DNA from: WLMZ01 sp963732585
GTDB lineage: Bacteria; Actinomycetota; Acidimicrobiia; Acidimicrobiales; Ilumatobacteraceae
DNA: 64,000 nt
Assembly: GCA_963732585.1 (NCBI GenBank)
Contig: CAVSZY010000004.1
Coordinates: 1-64,000 of the forward strand
Direction: 5' to 3'
The notes beneath the pieces were generated by a model. The model saw nothing but the letters and a program-made list of their open reading frames with translations, made no database searches and was not told the DNA's origin. How positions within the stretch are numbered: position 1 is the stretch's first letter; each line of letters begins with the position of its first letter. The position numbers and the translations under genes are program-made. Of this stretch, positions 28,675-37,537 are shown piece after piece.

Positions 28675-29579
28675 GTGTGCACCATTCTCAGAGGGAAGGT
28701 CAACGCGCTGACCGTCAGGCGTTGCAACCGGGGCATCGAGGTCCGCCACTTTTCGTCCACGCGCACCTCGATCGGGCCGGACGTGAAACGCATCGGATTA
28801 CCGGACACGGTGTGGTTGGTCTGCAACACAATCGTCCGATCGTCAAAGGTGGGCAGTGTCGTAGAGAGGTCATCGGTCAAGCGGCCGACAGTCTGAGCGA
28901 GCACGCTCGGATTCTGCGCGAAGCGCTCATAGTCGAGCCGCTCGCGGCGAACCCGTAGCCGCCCGGCGAGATGGAAAAGAGCGTTGTGGCTCGTCCAGCG
29001 AGCACTGGCGCGCAGCGCCCCGAGCCGCTCCATGTCGTCGCTACCTTCGGGTCGCAGCACCACCTTCGACCAGGAATGGGCGACGCCGCGCGGGTCACGG
29101 ATGATGTGCAGCAATCGTGGCTGGTGAGAGCGCAGGTGGCGCAGCACGAACAGATACGACGGGTGTTTGGAGGCGTCGACCAGCACGACGTTCTCGCCCA
29201 CCTCGTCGCTGATCGCGCTATAGAGCTGATCGAGAATCTTGGTGAACTCGGCGAGCGCTACGTTGAAGCGCCGCGAACCAAGTCGCCGCACGATCAGTTG
29301 AGGGATCAGGCGGTTGCGATCACAAGCATGTTTCCAGCTGCGCACCTGTTCGAGGTCGAGAGCGTCCCAGCCGCCGAAGGCGCGCTGGCCAACAGCACCC
29401 CAGAACGCACATTCTCGAAAGGGCGCTCCGCACCCGCACGGCTCGTTGAGCTCGAGGCCACGCTCCCAAAGGTGGACCATCTCACCGAGGGAAACGAAGC
29501 TCGGTGTGGTCGCCAAGATCCGCTCGAGGAGCGTTGTCCCGCTGCGCCCGACTGCGCCAAGGAAGACGATGGTGCTCAC
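28668..29579 (-). CDS. second sulfotransferase
   Basis: 303 residues. It starts with the PAPS loop FLGAVGRSGTTLLERIL, and the 3'-phosphate motif is LLHIIRDPRGVAHSWSKV near residue 160. The Cys-rich stretch NEPCGCGAPFRECAFW near 45 is common in this sulfotransferase_3-type subgroup. The GTG start overlaps the PssE-like stop (GTGA). Having two distinct sulfotransferases in one operon suggests two different sulfation positions on the glycan. Confidence 0.8.
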   Translation of the reverse strand: MSTIVFLGAVGRSGTTLLERILATTPSFVSLGEMVHLWERGLELNEPCGCGAPFRECAFWGAVGQRAFGGWDALDLEQVRSWKHACDRNRLIPQLIVRRLGSRRFNVALAEFTKILDQLYSAISDEVGENVVLVDASKHPSYLFVLRHLRSHQPRLLHIIRDPRGVAHSWSKVVLRPEGSDDMERLGALRASARWTSHNALFHLAGRLRVRRERLDYERFAQNPSVLAQTVGRLTDDLSTTLPTFDDRTIVLQTNHTVSGNPMRFTSGPIEVRVDEKWRTSMPRLQRLTVSALTFPLRMVHTW

Positions 29580-30118
29580 AACGATCGGCGCAGCAGTATC
29601 CGTTGGCGCAGACTTCGGCGAGGCAGGTTGCCATCGACGAGTTGGCTGACGAGCTGGCCGAATCGATCAGCGGACTCCACCGAGCTGCTGGTGTCGGACG
29701 CTAGGCCGACGACTCGTCCCGGACAATTGGCGATCAAAGCAACGAGTTCCTGCTGGGTGCCCGGCAAATCGATCTGGCCTTCAGCCGCAAGGCGACGCGT
29801 ATATCGCTGCTGGTGGTCATCGATGTGCTCGCCCAGCGAAGGGTCACGGGCGATGACGATCGGACGATGGCCGCAGCGCATGGCCAGCGACATCGTGCCG
29901 GGACCTCCGTGACAGACCACGACATCGGCCTGTGACATCATCGCTTCGAGGTCGAGTGCGGAGACGAACTCCGTGGTTTCCAGGGGTGGCATCGCCGGAG
30001 TCGAGCCGCGCTGCACCATCGCCTCGAAACCAAGTTCACGCTGCGCCGCCAAGACCCAGGACAACAGCCGCGGGAACGGGTGGTGATCGGTGCCAACAGA
30101 TCCAATGAGGTACGTCAC
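29576..30118 (-). CDS. PssE/Alg13-like glycosyltransferase catalytic subunit
   Basis: 180 residues. It matches the C-terminal, nucleotide-sugar-binding half of GT28/GT1-type enzymes: ADVVVCHGGPGTMSLAMRCG and PIVIARDPSLGEHIDDHQ. In PssD/PssE and Alg14/Alg13 pairs this subunit binds the donor and needs the membrane partner encoded just before it. The GTG start overlaps the partner's stop (GTGA), so a 1:1 complex is likely. Confidence 0.8.
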   Translation of the reverse strand: MTYLIGSVGTDHHPFPRLLSWVLAAQRELGFEAMVQRGSTPAMPPLETTEFVSALDLEAMMSQADVVVCHGGPGTMSLAMRCGHRPIVIARDPSLGEHIDDHQQRYTRRLAAEGQIDLPGTQQELVALIANCPGRVVGLASDTSSSVESADRFGQLVSQLVDGNLPRRSLRQRILLRRSL

Positions 30119-30633
30119 AACAACCGTCCAATCACTTCACAGCCGGGAAACAGCTGCCGTTGAGATTCATCCTGGGCGATCACCAGATCGGTGACCGGAG
30201 AGCACAGACGCGCCGTCAATGTGCGCGTATCGATGCGATCGATGACTTCGACGTACACCGTCTTGGCGCCGTACAACTTGCCGAGCCAGAAGAACGGCAC
30301 GGCGATCGCCGCACCCGAGGAGACGATCACCGAAGGCCGTTGTTTGCGGATGGTACGCAACGCAAGCAGCAGGTTGCGCAACAGATTGGGCACGTTGCGC
30401 GTCGTCGGATAGTGGCCCCAGATCGTCTTTTCGCCCTCGAGCAGGCTGACCGCATCGGGCAAACGGAACGTCACCCAGGTGCGATCATGGTCGGCGTACC
30501 AGGAGGACAACTGCAACAGTTGCGCCAGGTGGCCTCCCGCCGACGAGGCGAACAAGACAGTCAGACGCGGCCCGGCCTGGCTCTCGTCGTTGCGACGCCA
30601 GATTCCTGATGATTTGGCGAGGTTGAGGTTCAT
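30115..30633 (-). CDS. PssD/Alg14-like glycosyltransferase membrane subunit
   Basis: 172 residues. VLFASSAGGHLAQLLQL near residue 26 and the middle VIVSSGAAIAVPFFWLGKL correspond to the acceptor-binding N-terminal half of MurG-like enzymes, as in Alg14 and PssD. It anchors the catalytic subunit at the membrane. The ATG overlaps the last base of the giant propeller gene's stop (TGATG). Transfer of GlcNAc or glucuronate onto a lipid-linked sugar is the family role; the exact donor is not visible. Confidence 0.8.
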   Translation of the reverse strand: MNLNLAKSSGIWRRNDESQAGPRLTVLFASSAGGHLAQLLQLSSWYADHDRTWVTFRLPDAVSLLEGEKTIWGHYPTTRNVPNLLRNLLLALRTIRKQRPSVIVSSGAAIAVPFFWLGKLYGAKTVYVEVIDRIDTRTLTARLCSPVTDLVIAQDESQRQLFPGCEVIGRLL

Positions 30634-33600
30634 CAGATTGCTCCCTTGATGACGATGCGAATGCGGCGGTTGAAACGGTCGACGACCAAGAGGTCGCCTT
30701 GGGCGGTGACGGTGGCGTCGGCGAACCGGTTGCCCCGTGAGAAGATGGCCAAATCGCCGTCACCCGCAAATGCCGCTGTGCCGACAGCGACTGCGGTGGT
30801 GATCACTCCGTCGGTCGACACGAAGCGAACGCGATTGTTGTTGTAGTCGCAGATGAAGAAGCCGCCGGATGGCCGCGCCGTCACACAAATCGGCTTGTGT
30901 AGATCGGCGAGCACGGCTGGCCCACCATCGCCCGACGCTGTCGGGACGCCGGTTCCGGCGGCGGTGTGGATCAGCCCGACGTCGTCGATCGAGCGCACCC
31001 GATTGTTGTCGTAATCGGCGATGAGCACCGTTCCATCGGCGAGCACACTGACGCCGTAGGGGTTGTTCAACTGCGCTGCTGTGGCCGGGATCTCGTCGCC
31101 GTTGTAGCCGGCGCCGCCAAGGCCAGCGACTGTTGTGATCACGCCATTGATGTCCACCTTGCGAATGCGATGGTTGGAACGGTCGGCGATGAACATCTCC
31201 CCGGCGCCATTCCAGGCGACGTCCTGGGGCGAATTGATCCGCGCAGCGGTTGCCTGGCCGCCGTCACCGAGGAAACCCGCGCTGCCGTTGCCAGCGATCG
31301 TCGAGATGATGCCGTTGGCCTCGACTCGGCGAATCCGATGGTTGCCAGCGTCGATGATCACCAAGCGGCCCTGTGGGTCGCGGCGCAACCTCGCCGGACT
31401 GTTGAGGCGAGCCGAAGTCGCTGGTCCGCCATCGCCGGTGGAGCCGGAGACGCCGGTACCGATGACGGTACTGAGCACGCCGTTGGCATCGACAAAACGC
31501 ACCCTGTTGCCGGCCTTGTCGACGAAATAGAAACCGCCCGATGGATCGGCGAGCACCCCATAGGGATCGGCGATGCCCGTTGTCGTGGCGATCGCACCGT
31601 CGGGGCCGGAGCCAGCGACGGCACTGCCGGCAACCGTGGAGATAATGCCCGCTCCGCAGCCGTAGACCGCCAAGCGCACCGCCCGATCGAAGCGCGGGAA
31701 CATCAACGTCGTGTTCCATTTGGCGATCGAGGTCTTCTCCGCCGGGAAACCAAGCCTGCAACCGCTCGCCGGGCTGGCATCGACCAGCGCGTCACCGGGC
31801 TGATAAACGAACTCGCTTGGCGTCACCCCGCCGGGTGTGACCACTGTCAGCACGACGTCGGCGGCCGCGCTCGGCGTGCCCCAGGTCATTGGACGAGCCG
31901 AGCTGAACAACACTTGGGAACCGGTGGTTGGACTGTTCAGCGGATGCAAGGGGCCGACGACCGTGCCGCCGGTGGCGGTGACCAACCCCTGCGTGGTGGT
32001 CATCTGCATCTCGTCGTAGAGCAGTTGGTTGCCGACCATGACCGGTTGGGCAACGGTGGTGAACTTGGTCCCGATGGCGGAATCCAAGGATGTGGTCGAG
32101 AGATAGACCAACGCTTTGCCCTCGGCATCGGTCGTCTGCACGGTGTCGTCGTCGGCCAGCACGACGGTGAAACCAAGGCTGACGAAACGGTCGCGAAGTT
32201 TGAGGTCGGCCGAACTCAGCGGAGCGATCGTCTTCACCACCATCAAGATCTGCCCGCCATCCGCAGGACGTGACAAGCTCACCGAGGAGCTGTGGCTCTT
32301 GTTGAAGGTGGTGCCGTTCTGCGTCAGGTTGGTGGTGACGGTGTTGGTCGCCGATGTGCCAATCGAACCGGCGAAGACGCCGCTGTATTGGCACTGGTAC
32401 ATGCGGTGCGCAGCGATCGTCTGTGGCGCGATGCAGGTTCCTTGTCCGTTGAGATCACCGTGCAGGTTGCTGTTCAACGAGTTGAGCTGCAGCGGAACCT
32501 GCTCGCTCTCGTTCATCACGGTGACGCTGATCAGGGAATTGCCCTCGGGAAAGGGAACCGAGATCGGGGCCAACACCGTGCGCACGATCGGCGGGTAGTA
32601 CTGCGTATCGGCGATGTACCCGGTGCTATCGATGATCGTTCGCGGCGCTGCATTCCAGCTGCCGACCACCGTCGTCGTTGCCTTCGTAGCCGTACCGGCA
32701 GCCGCTGGCGCGATCGCCTGGCTGAAGGTGCACGACCACGTTCCCATCGCTGGCACGGTGGCCGGCATGGCGCAGGTTCCGGCGCCGTTGACGGTGCCTG
32801 TCAGCGAGTCGCTGATCGTCGCCAGGTCGTAGCTGTGTGCTGTTGGGTTGTCGATCGACAGCGTGACGTCGGTGGTGTCGCCGGGCGCGAGCAGCACCGT
32901 CTTCGAGGCGCTGCGTCGTAGCCTGAGGCCATCGGCCGGCCAGGAGAAACGCGCCAGGCCGCCATGGGGGACCTGCCCAACCGCCGTGTTGTCGCCGCCG
33001 AGATACAGCCCCGAAGGCTCGGCCTCCATCACCAGGATGCCGCGGAATCCGTTGGCGCTCGGGTCCCAGGCCAGGGGTTGGCCGGTTGCCGGATCGAGCG
33101 CGCCGACCTGGAAGCGCGGTTCGTTGCGATACTCCCAGTCGAGGTAGCGGAAGTGGCCGCCGATGTACACCGCATCGCTCGTCGCCGCCACCGTTTCGAT
33201 CGTGTCACCGGGCCGCGCCGTCCACAGCGCTGCGGTCGTACCGGCTGCGGTGGCGTCGAAGGCGTTGACGGCGTCGCAGGCCGGGTAGTAGAAGTGGCCG
33301 CTGCTGACGACGAAGAGCTTGCTTGCGTCGACCGAGTACGACACGTCGCGCATCCATCCGATGCGACCACCGGTGCACGGTTGCGTATAGAGATCGGTAC
33401 GCCAGGCAGACACCGTGGCAACGTTGGGGTCGGCGACATCGATCAGCGCCACGAGCGGTCGGTCGAGGCCTTCGGCCTTGCGGAAATTACCGATGACCGC
33501 CAAGTTTGTGCCGGCACCGTTGATCGCCATCGCTCGCACCCCACCCTCAGAGGCATCGTTCGTTGGCTCTGTGAAGTCGATGGAGTAGCCGGGGATCACC

Positions 33601-35288
33601 GCCCCGCTGGATGCTTGGATGCCGGCGAACCGCTCGGTGTTCTGACCGTTGGTAAAACGGAAGTTGCCGCCGACGAACACCCGCTGGCCATCGGGATGAG
33701 CAACGATTTCCTTGACGTACGAGTCGAACGTGACGCTAAACCCGCCAACCGGTTGACCGTTGGTCATCGACAGCTTGGCGAAGCTAGACGCTGAGAGACC
33801 GTGGCTTTGCGAGAAGTCGCCGCCGACATACACCGAGGTTCCGTCAGGGCTGGCGTCGAGGGCACGCACCGCGTTGTTCAGTTGCCCGTCGAATCCGACC
33901 TCCAGTGCCTTGGTCGTGCGGTCCCAGGCAACGAGATAGGGACGGGCGATGGTGCCGTAGTCAGAGAAGTCGCCAGCGACCGTAAGGGTGGTTCCGCTCA
34001 ACGTGAGGGCCCGAATACCGAACGACTCTTTCGGTGCACGGGCGAGTGCCAGCGGGGTTGACGTGGGCGGAACGATCGCAGTCAACGACCCGTCGGCGAG
34101 CGTCATTTTGGCCACATGGCGAGGCATCGACTTCTCGGGAAGGCCGACGAAGTCGCCGCCAATGTAGGCAGATCCGGCACCGTCGAGCACGATCGTCGAC
34201 ACGCTGCCGACGATCGCCAGCGGTGGTGTCACGGCCGTTGCCGTTGTCGGGTCGAGCCCAACAAAGCCGGGAAAATTGCTGGTTCCCAAGCGGGCGAATG
34301 CTCCGACGGCATACAGCGTGCCGGAGACGGGATCGAGGCTCACTGCGTGAACGCTGCCGTTGAACGATGGGCTGAGCGGGTTCAACGCTCCGCTGGCAAC
34401 GTCGAGTAGCGCCAGCCGATTGCGTGTTGCGCCATTGACCCTGTTGAAGTCGCCAGCGATCCACAACCCGCTCGGCGTCGCCGCCATGCCGCGAACGCGC
34501 AGGTTGACCGTGCCAGGGACGAACGCCAGATCGGTTGCGCCGTCCACGGCCTGGACGGCGACGAGCCGCTTGAAGGTGGCGTTGCCGCCATAACTGGTGA
34601 AGTCGCCGCCGATGAAAAGTCGCCCGCCATCAGTGCTGAACTCCAAGCTGCTGACCGTGGCGTTGGCGGCACCGTTCCAGATCGTGGTGCCCGTCGTGGT
34701 CAGCATCGCCACGCGTGGTGATGGGGCTCCGTTTACCGTCGTGAAATCGCCGCCGATAGCCAGCGAGGTGGACGAGCGCACGATTGTCCGCACGGGCCCG
34801 TTGACCGCTGCGCTGAAGGTGCTATCGATCGAGCCGTCGGCGAGCAGATGCACGAGGTGCTGCACTGCCTGGCCGCCGACAGACGCGAAATTTCCGCCGA
34901 CCCAGTGGCCGCCGACTCCATCGGATTCCACGGCGAAAACCGCGCCATCGATATCCGGGAATGCGGAGACGAAGTCGCCGCTGAGAAGATCGATTGGGGC
35001 CATCGCGCCGCGCCGGGCAGGGCCGACGTGAGTAAAGGTTCCACCGACGACGATCTTTTCGCCCACCTGGGAGATCGCTCTGACCTCGCCGCCCGACACC
35101 TGCACCGTTGCATCGTCGGCGCGTTCTCCGACGATGCCACGTTGGTCGCTGTTCGGTGCCGATTTGGCGGCCTGAAAGTCGTTTCCAACGAAAGTAAGTG
35201 TTACAGCAAACAGTGCAACAATCAGAATAATTACCGGAGCGTGTGAGGAGGAAAAGGCCGGGCGAACTCCTTTTACATTTGGAGCCAT
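30633..35288 (-). CDS. giant surface protein with delta-60 and NHL beta-propellers
   Basis: 1,551 residues. An N-terminal helix (VIILIVALFAVTLTFV, residues about 19-34) serves for export or anchoring. Residues about 60-830 contain many delta-60/DUF5122-type repeats (IAGDFNRVNGATRNRLALLD; YVGGDFSQSHGLSASSF). A beta-sandwich, CARDB-like region follows to about 1050, then an alpha/beta domain (GGQILMVVKTIAP) to about 1200. At about 1260-1540 there are five or six NHL repeats (INSPQDVAWNGAGEMFIADR) forming a propeller. The start is ATG 35288 with GAGGAG about twelve bases upstream. As the first gene of the polysaccharide operon it may be a glycan-binding or scaffold protein; no enzyme motif is seen. 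Confidence 0.8.
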   Translation of the reverse strand: MAPNVKGVRPAFSSSHAPVIILIVALFAVTLTFVGNDFQAAKSAPNSDQRGIVGERADDATVQVSGGEVRAISQVGEKIVVGGTFTHVGPARRGAMAPIDLLSGDFVSAFPDIDGAVFAVESDGVGGHWVGGNFASVGGQAVQHLVHLLADGSIDSTFSAAVNGPVRTIVRSSTSLAIGGDFTTVNGAPSPRVAMLTTTGTTIWNGAANATVSSLEFSTDGGRLFIGGDFTSYGGNATFKRLVAVQAVDGATDLAFVPGTVNLRVRGMAATPSGLWIAGDFNRVNGATRNRLALLDVASGALNPLSPSFNGSVHAVSLDPVSGTLYAVGAFARLGTSNFPGFVGLDPTTATAVTPPLAIVGSVSTIVLDGAGSAYIGGDFVGLPEKSMPRHVAKMTLADGSLTAIVPPTSTPLALARAPKESFGIRALTLSGTTLTVAGDFSDYGTIARPYLVAWDRTTKALEVGFDGQLNNAVRALDASPDGTSVYVGGDFSQSHGLSASSFAKLSMTNGQPVGGFSVTFDSYVKEIVAHPDGQRVFVGGNFRFTNGQNTERFAGIQASSGAVIPGYSIDFTEPTNDASEGGVRAMAINGAGTNLAVIGNFRKAEGLDRPLVALIDVADPNVATVSAWRTDLYTQPCTGGRIGWMRDVSYSVDASKLFVVSSGHFYYPACDAVNAFDATAAGTTAALWTARPGDTIETVAATSDAVYIGGHFRYLDWEYRNEPRFQVGALDPATGQPLAWDPSANGFRGILVMEAEPSGLYLGGDNTAVGQVPHGGLARFSWPADGLRLRRSASKTVLLAPGDTTDVTLSIDNPTAHSYDLATISDSLTGTVNGAGTCAMPATVPAMGTWSCTFSQAIAPAAAGTATKATTTVVGSWNAAPRTIIDSTGYIADTQYYPPIVRTVLAPISVPFPEGNSLISVTVMNESEQVPLQLNSLNSNLHGDLNGQGTCIAPQTIAAHRMYQCQYSGVFAGSIGTSATNTVTTNLTQNGTTFNKSHSSSVSLSRPADGGQILMVVKTIAPLSSADLKLRDRFVSLGFTVVLADDDTVQTTDAEGKALVYLSTTSLDSAIGTKFTTVAQPVMVGNQLLYDEMQMTTTQGLVTATGGTVVGPLHPLNSPTTGSQVLFSSARPMTWGTPSAAADVVLTVVTPGGVTPSEFVYQPGDALVDASPASGCRLGFPAEKTSIAKWNTTLMFPRFDRAVRLAVYGCGAGIISTVAGSAVAGSGPDGAIATTTGIADPYGVLADPSGGFYFVDKAGNRVRFVDANGVLSTVIGTGVSGSTGDGGPATSARLNSPARLRRDPQGRLVIIDAGNHRIRRVEANGIISTIAGNGSAGFLGDGGQATAARINSPQDVAWNGAGEMFIADRSNHRIRKVDINGVITTVAGLGGAGYNGDEIPATAAQLNNPYGVSVLADGTVLIADYDNNRVRSIDDVGLIHTAAGTGVPTASGDGGPAVLADLHKPICVTARPSGGFFICDYNNNRVRFVSTDGVITTAVAVGTAAFAGDGDLAIFSRGNRFADATVTAQGDLLVVDRFNRRIRIVIKGAI

Positions 35289-35592
35289 GCCCAACTGTCT
35301 CCTCTTATTCCTGACCGTCGATTCATCGGCGCCTGCCTTCGCTTCTGACAGCGTTTTTGCGGCACACCTAAAGATTCATCGGTCAGGATAGCTAGACGCT
35401 AAAGCCGTTTATATAGGTCGATCGACCCAAACGACTCCATCTGTTAAGACTTTGTAAAGCATCTGTTCAAGGATTCATAATTTCGATCATCTACGCGCGA
35501 ATGTTGAGCCGAAAGACCCAAATTGGCTCACATTCAGACACAACGCAGAGACGATCGCCGCGGAAGGTGAGCGCCGCGCGCCGCGCAGGGCG
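35289..35592 (-). promoter_or_regulatory. A/T-rich leader and promoter region of the polysaccharide operon
   Basis: These 304 bases hold no gene and are clearly richer in A and T than the surroundings. On the minus strand TTGAAC (around 35467) is followed after 17 bases by TTAACA, and nearer the gene is TATATAAAC (around 35412) in a GTCGATCGAC palindromic setting. The leader may therefore be 80-150 bases long. The exact start is uncertain. Confidence 0.35.
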
Positions 35593-36492
35593 TCAGCCTG
35601 GAGACATTGCGCGCCAGGGAAGATCGGCGAGGAACTGCTGTTCGGCGACGCTTCGTCCCCGCTCGACAAGCCTGACCACCTCGTCGGTGGTATCGCGCCG
35701 GCTCGCTTCCGCGTGCTGGCAACCGGGGCACCAATAGAGCAGTCGGCGCAACTCGCCGATGCGACGGACGTTGATCGTCTCGCCGCATCGTTCGCATCGC
35801 TGCCCGTTGCGACCATAGACATGGAGGTCGGCGGCGACCTGAGACTCGGCGTTAAACGATGCATCGCCGACACGTCGGCGATGCATCCGACGGGCTGCGT
35901 TCATCAGCTGTAGGGCGTCCGACGGCGCAAGGTGTCGCACTTCCATCCATGGATCGTGAGAGGTGATCCACAACAGCTCGGACCGATCGACATTGCCGAT
36001 GCCGCGCACGATGCGCTCGTCGAGCAGCGCCTCGGCGAGCGCCAAGCGCTCATCGGGGTAGTGGTGCAGGCGACGCGCACAGTCAGACAGCGACACCGTT
36101 ACATCGCGCAGGCTTGGCCCGAGGCCACCCGATCCAGGGTGACGGTTGGGGTCGAACTGGCGGAACAGCTCCGCCACGGGCGCACTGAAACACACCGCCA
36201 CCCAGTTCTCGACTTCGACAGCAGCGACGAGATGTCGGCTCGGGCGACGCCAGCGCTCGCCACGACGGTAGAGGTGCCAGGAGCCGCTGAAACGCATGTG
36301 CGTTCGCAGCGTCAGCCCATCGTCCCACTGCATTTCCAACGACTTGCCGTGTTGGTCGATGCGTTCGAGCACGCGGCCCGGTTGCGGCACAGGCCCGATA
36401 TCGCTCGCCGAGCGAAAGCTGATGAGTGGTTTACCAACGAGCGCTGTCCGCATAGCCGCCGCGGTATGTTGCAGTGTGACCCCGTCTGACAC
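35593..36492 (-). CDS. nei: Fpg/Nei-family DNA glycosylase with altered catalytic N-terminus
   Basis: 299 residues. Family blocks are present: HGKSLEMQW with the conserved Lys near residue 50, RGIGNVDRSELLW with the helix-two-turn-helix, and a C-terminal zinc finger with CERCG near residue 237 and CPGCQ near 260. Members cut oxidised bases using the N-terminal Pro and the next Glu (MPEG). Here the protein begins MSDGVT, so Ser and Asp replace Pro and Glu. The GTG start is supported by TAAGAT six bases upstream and by a stop codon in frame just before it. It may use the Ser amine as NEIL3 uses Val, or bind lesions without cutting. Confidence 0.75.
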   Translation of the reverse strand: MSDGVTLQHTAAAMRTALVGKPLISFRSASDIGPVPQPGRVLERIDQHGKSLEMQWDDGLTLRTHMRFSGSWHLYRRGERWRRPSRHLVAAVEVENWVAVCFSAPVAELFRQFDPNRHPGSGGLGPSLRDVTVSLSDCARRLHHYPDERLALAEALLDERIVRGIGNVDRSELLWITSHDPWMEVRHLAPSDALQLMNAARRMHRRRVGDASFNAESQVAADLHVYGRNGQRCERCGETINVRRIGELRRLLYWCPGCQHAEASRRDTTDEVVRLVERGRSVAEQQFLADLPWRAMSPG

Positions 36493-36496
36493 ATCT

Positions 36497-36515
36497 CGAT
36501 CTTAGATCAAGATCG
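36497..36515. promoter_or_regulatory. inverted repeat over the nei -10 box
   Basis: CGATCTT (36497-36503), spacer AGATC, AAGATCG (36509-36515). It covers TAAGAT (minus strand, 36504-36499), the presumed leaderless -10 box of nei, and sits between two divergent genes, so it is a good operator candidate. Confidence 0.45.
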
Positions 36516-36582
36516 GTCACCATGAGTGGACATCTATGCATTCGCAGTGACGAATTCACCGTCGGATGGGAGGAGCAGTGCG

Positions 36583-36933
36583 ATGAGCAATGATGAACCG
36601 GATGCGCAGGCCGAGATCGAGGACGGTGAGCTACAACCGTTCGATGACGGGCTGACCACCGCCGAGCATGATGCTGCCCTGATTCAGGCCGCTCGGCGCC
36701 GCCACGGCACGTTTGGTGCGGGCCTGGCGGGGGCAATGCTGGGGCTCGATCAAGCACTCTTCGATCGCGTCAAGCCGGATCACGTGCAGGTGCAGGAGGC
36801 CCCAACCGAGCCGGAAGACGTCGACGAGGAGGGGATAACCGTCGAACTCGCCGACGATGCCGTGGCTATGACGCCTGCCCTACCGCGCAAGGCACCGATC
36901 ATCAACGCCAAACGACGCCGTCGTTCCTCGTAG
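36583..36933 (+). CDS. small acidic protein of unknown function
   Basis: 116 residues. It is strongly acidic in the first part (DEPDAQAEIEDGELQPFDDG) and has a basic tail, KRRRRSS. The middle (RRRHGTFGAGLAGAMLGLDQ) may be a short helix pair. The start is ATG 36583 with GGAGGAG seven bases upstream; an in-frame ATG at 36526 lacks such a site. It is divergent from nei and convergent with the 197-residue gene, whose stop is three bases away. Not recognised. Confidence 0.55.
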   Translation: MSNDEPDAQAEIEDGELQPFDDGLTTAEHDAALIQAARRRHGTFGAGLAGAMLGLDQALFDRVKPDHVQVQEAPTEPEDVDEEGITVELADDAVAMTPALPRKAPIINAKRRRRSS

Positions 36934-36936
36934 GTC

Positions 36937-37530
36937 TCAGTCTGGTTGGCGAACGTCGCGCTGCAGTTTGTCTCGGGTGAGTTGCTCGTACAACCGAGTT
37001 TCGTTGTCGCGCTGGATGCGGACGAATTCACCGGCACCACTCGCTTCGGCGAAGACGACGGCGTAGGCCGTGAGCGGCTGACGTAAGGCGTCGAGCAGGT
37101 TGCGCAGCTTCGGCCCTTCGGTCCAATCGTTCTCGTGTTCGCGCTTGCCGACCTGTGGCTTTCGCTTTGCGTTCCAGGCCTCTAGCTCGGGGTGCCAGTA
37201 GGCCGTCACCGGCCTGATCACCTGGTTGAGCATGTGCCCGGCGAGCACGGCGAAGGACAATTCACCACGGCGCGGAGCGGCGAGATCGGGGCCGTGCAGT
37301 CGCAGGATGACGCGGGTTTGGGTGAAGATCGCATGCAAGCTCGACAAGGCCTCTTCCAACAGTCCTTCGCCGCTGCGCAAGGGCACGACGGCGACCCGGG
37401 TGGACAGTTCGATGCACAGTTCCCACGCCGCGCGCCGTTCCGCCTGGTTGGGCGACCACAGACCGGTCAGCGTCTGATCGGTGAGGTCGAACGGAATCCG
37501 CACGTTGAGGCGCGTCGGTAGATCACTCAT
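36937..37530 (-). CDS. unknown 197-residue protein, third gene of the peptidase-MBL set
   Basis: It has no signal, no membrane helix and no motif that I recognise. It looks mostly alpha-helical, with a charged end (LYEQLTRDKLQRDVRQPD). It starts seven bases after the MBL-fold gene, so it is almost certainly co-transcribed and may be a partner of that protein. Confidence 0.6.
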   Translation of the reverse strand: MSDLPTRLNVRIPFDLTDQTLTGLWSPNQAERRAAWELCIELSTRVAVVPLRSGEGLLEEALSSLHAIFTQTRVILRLHGPDLAAPRRGELSFAVLAGHMLNQVIRPVTAYWHPELEAWNAKRKPQVGKREHENDWTEGPKLRNLLDALRQPLTAYAVVFAEASGAGEFVRIQRDNETRLYEQLTRDKLQRDVRQPD

Positions 37531-37537
37531 TTGAGAA

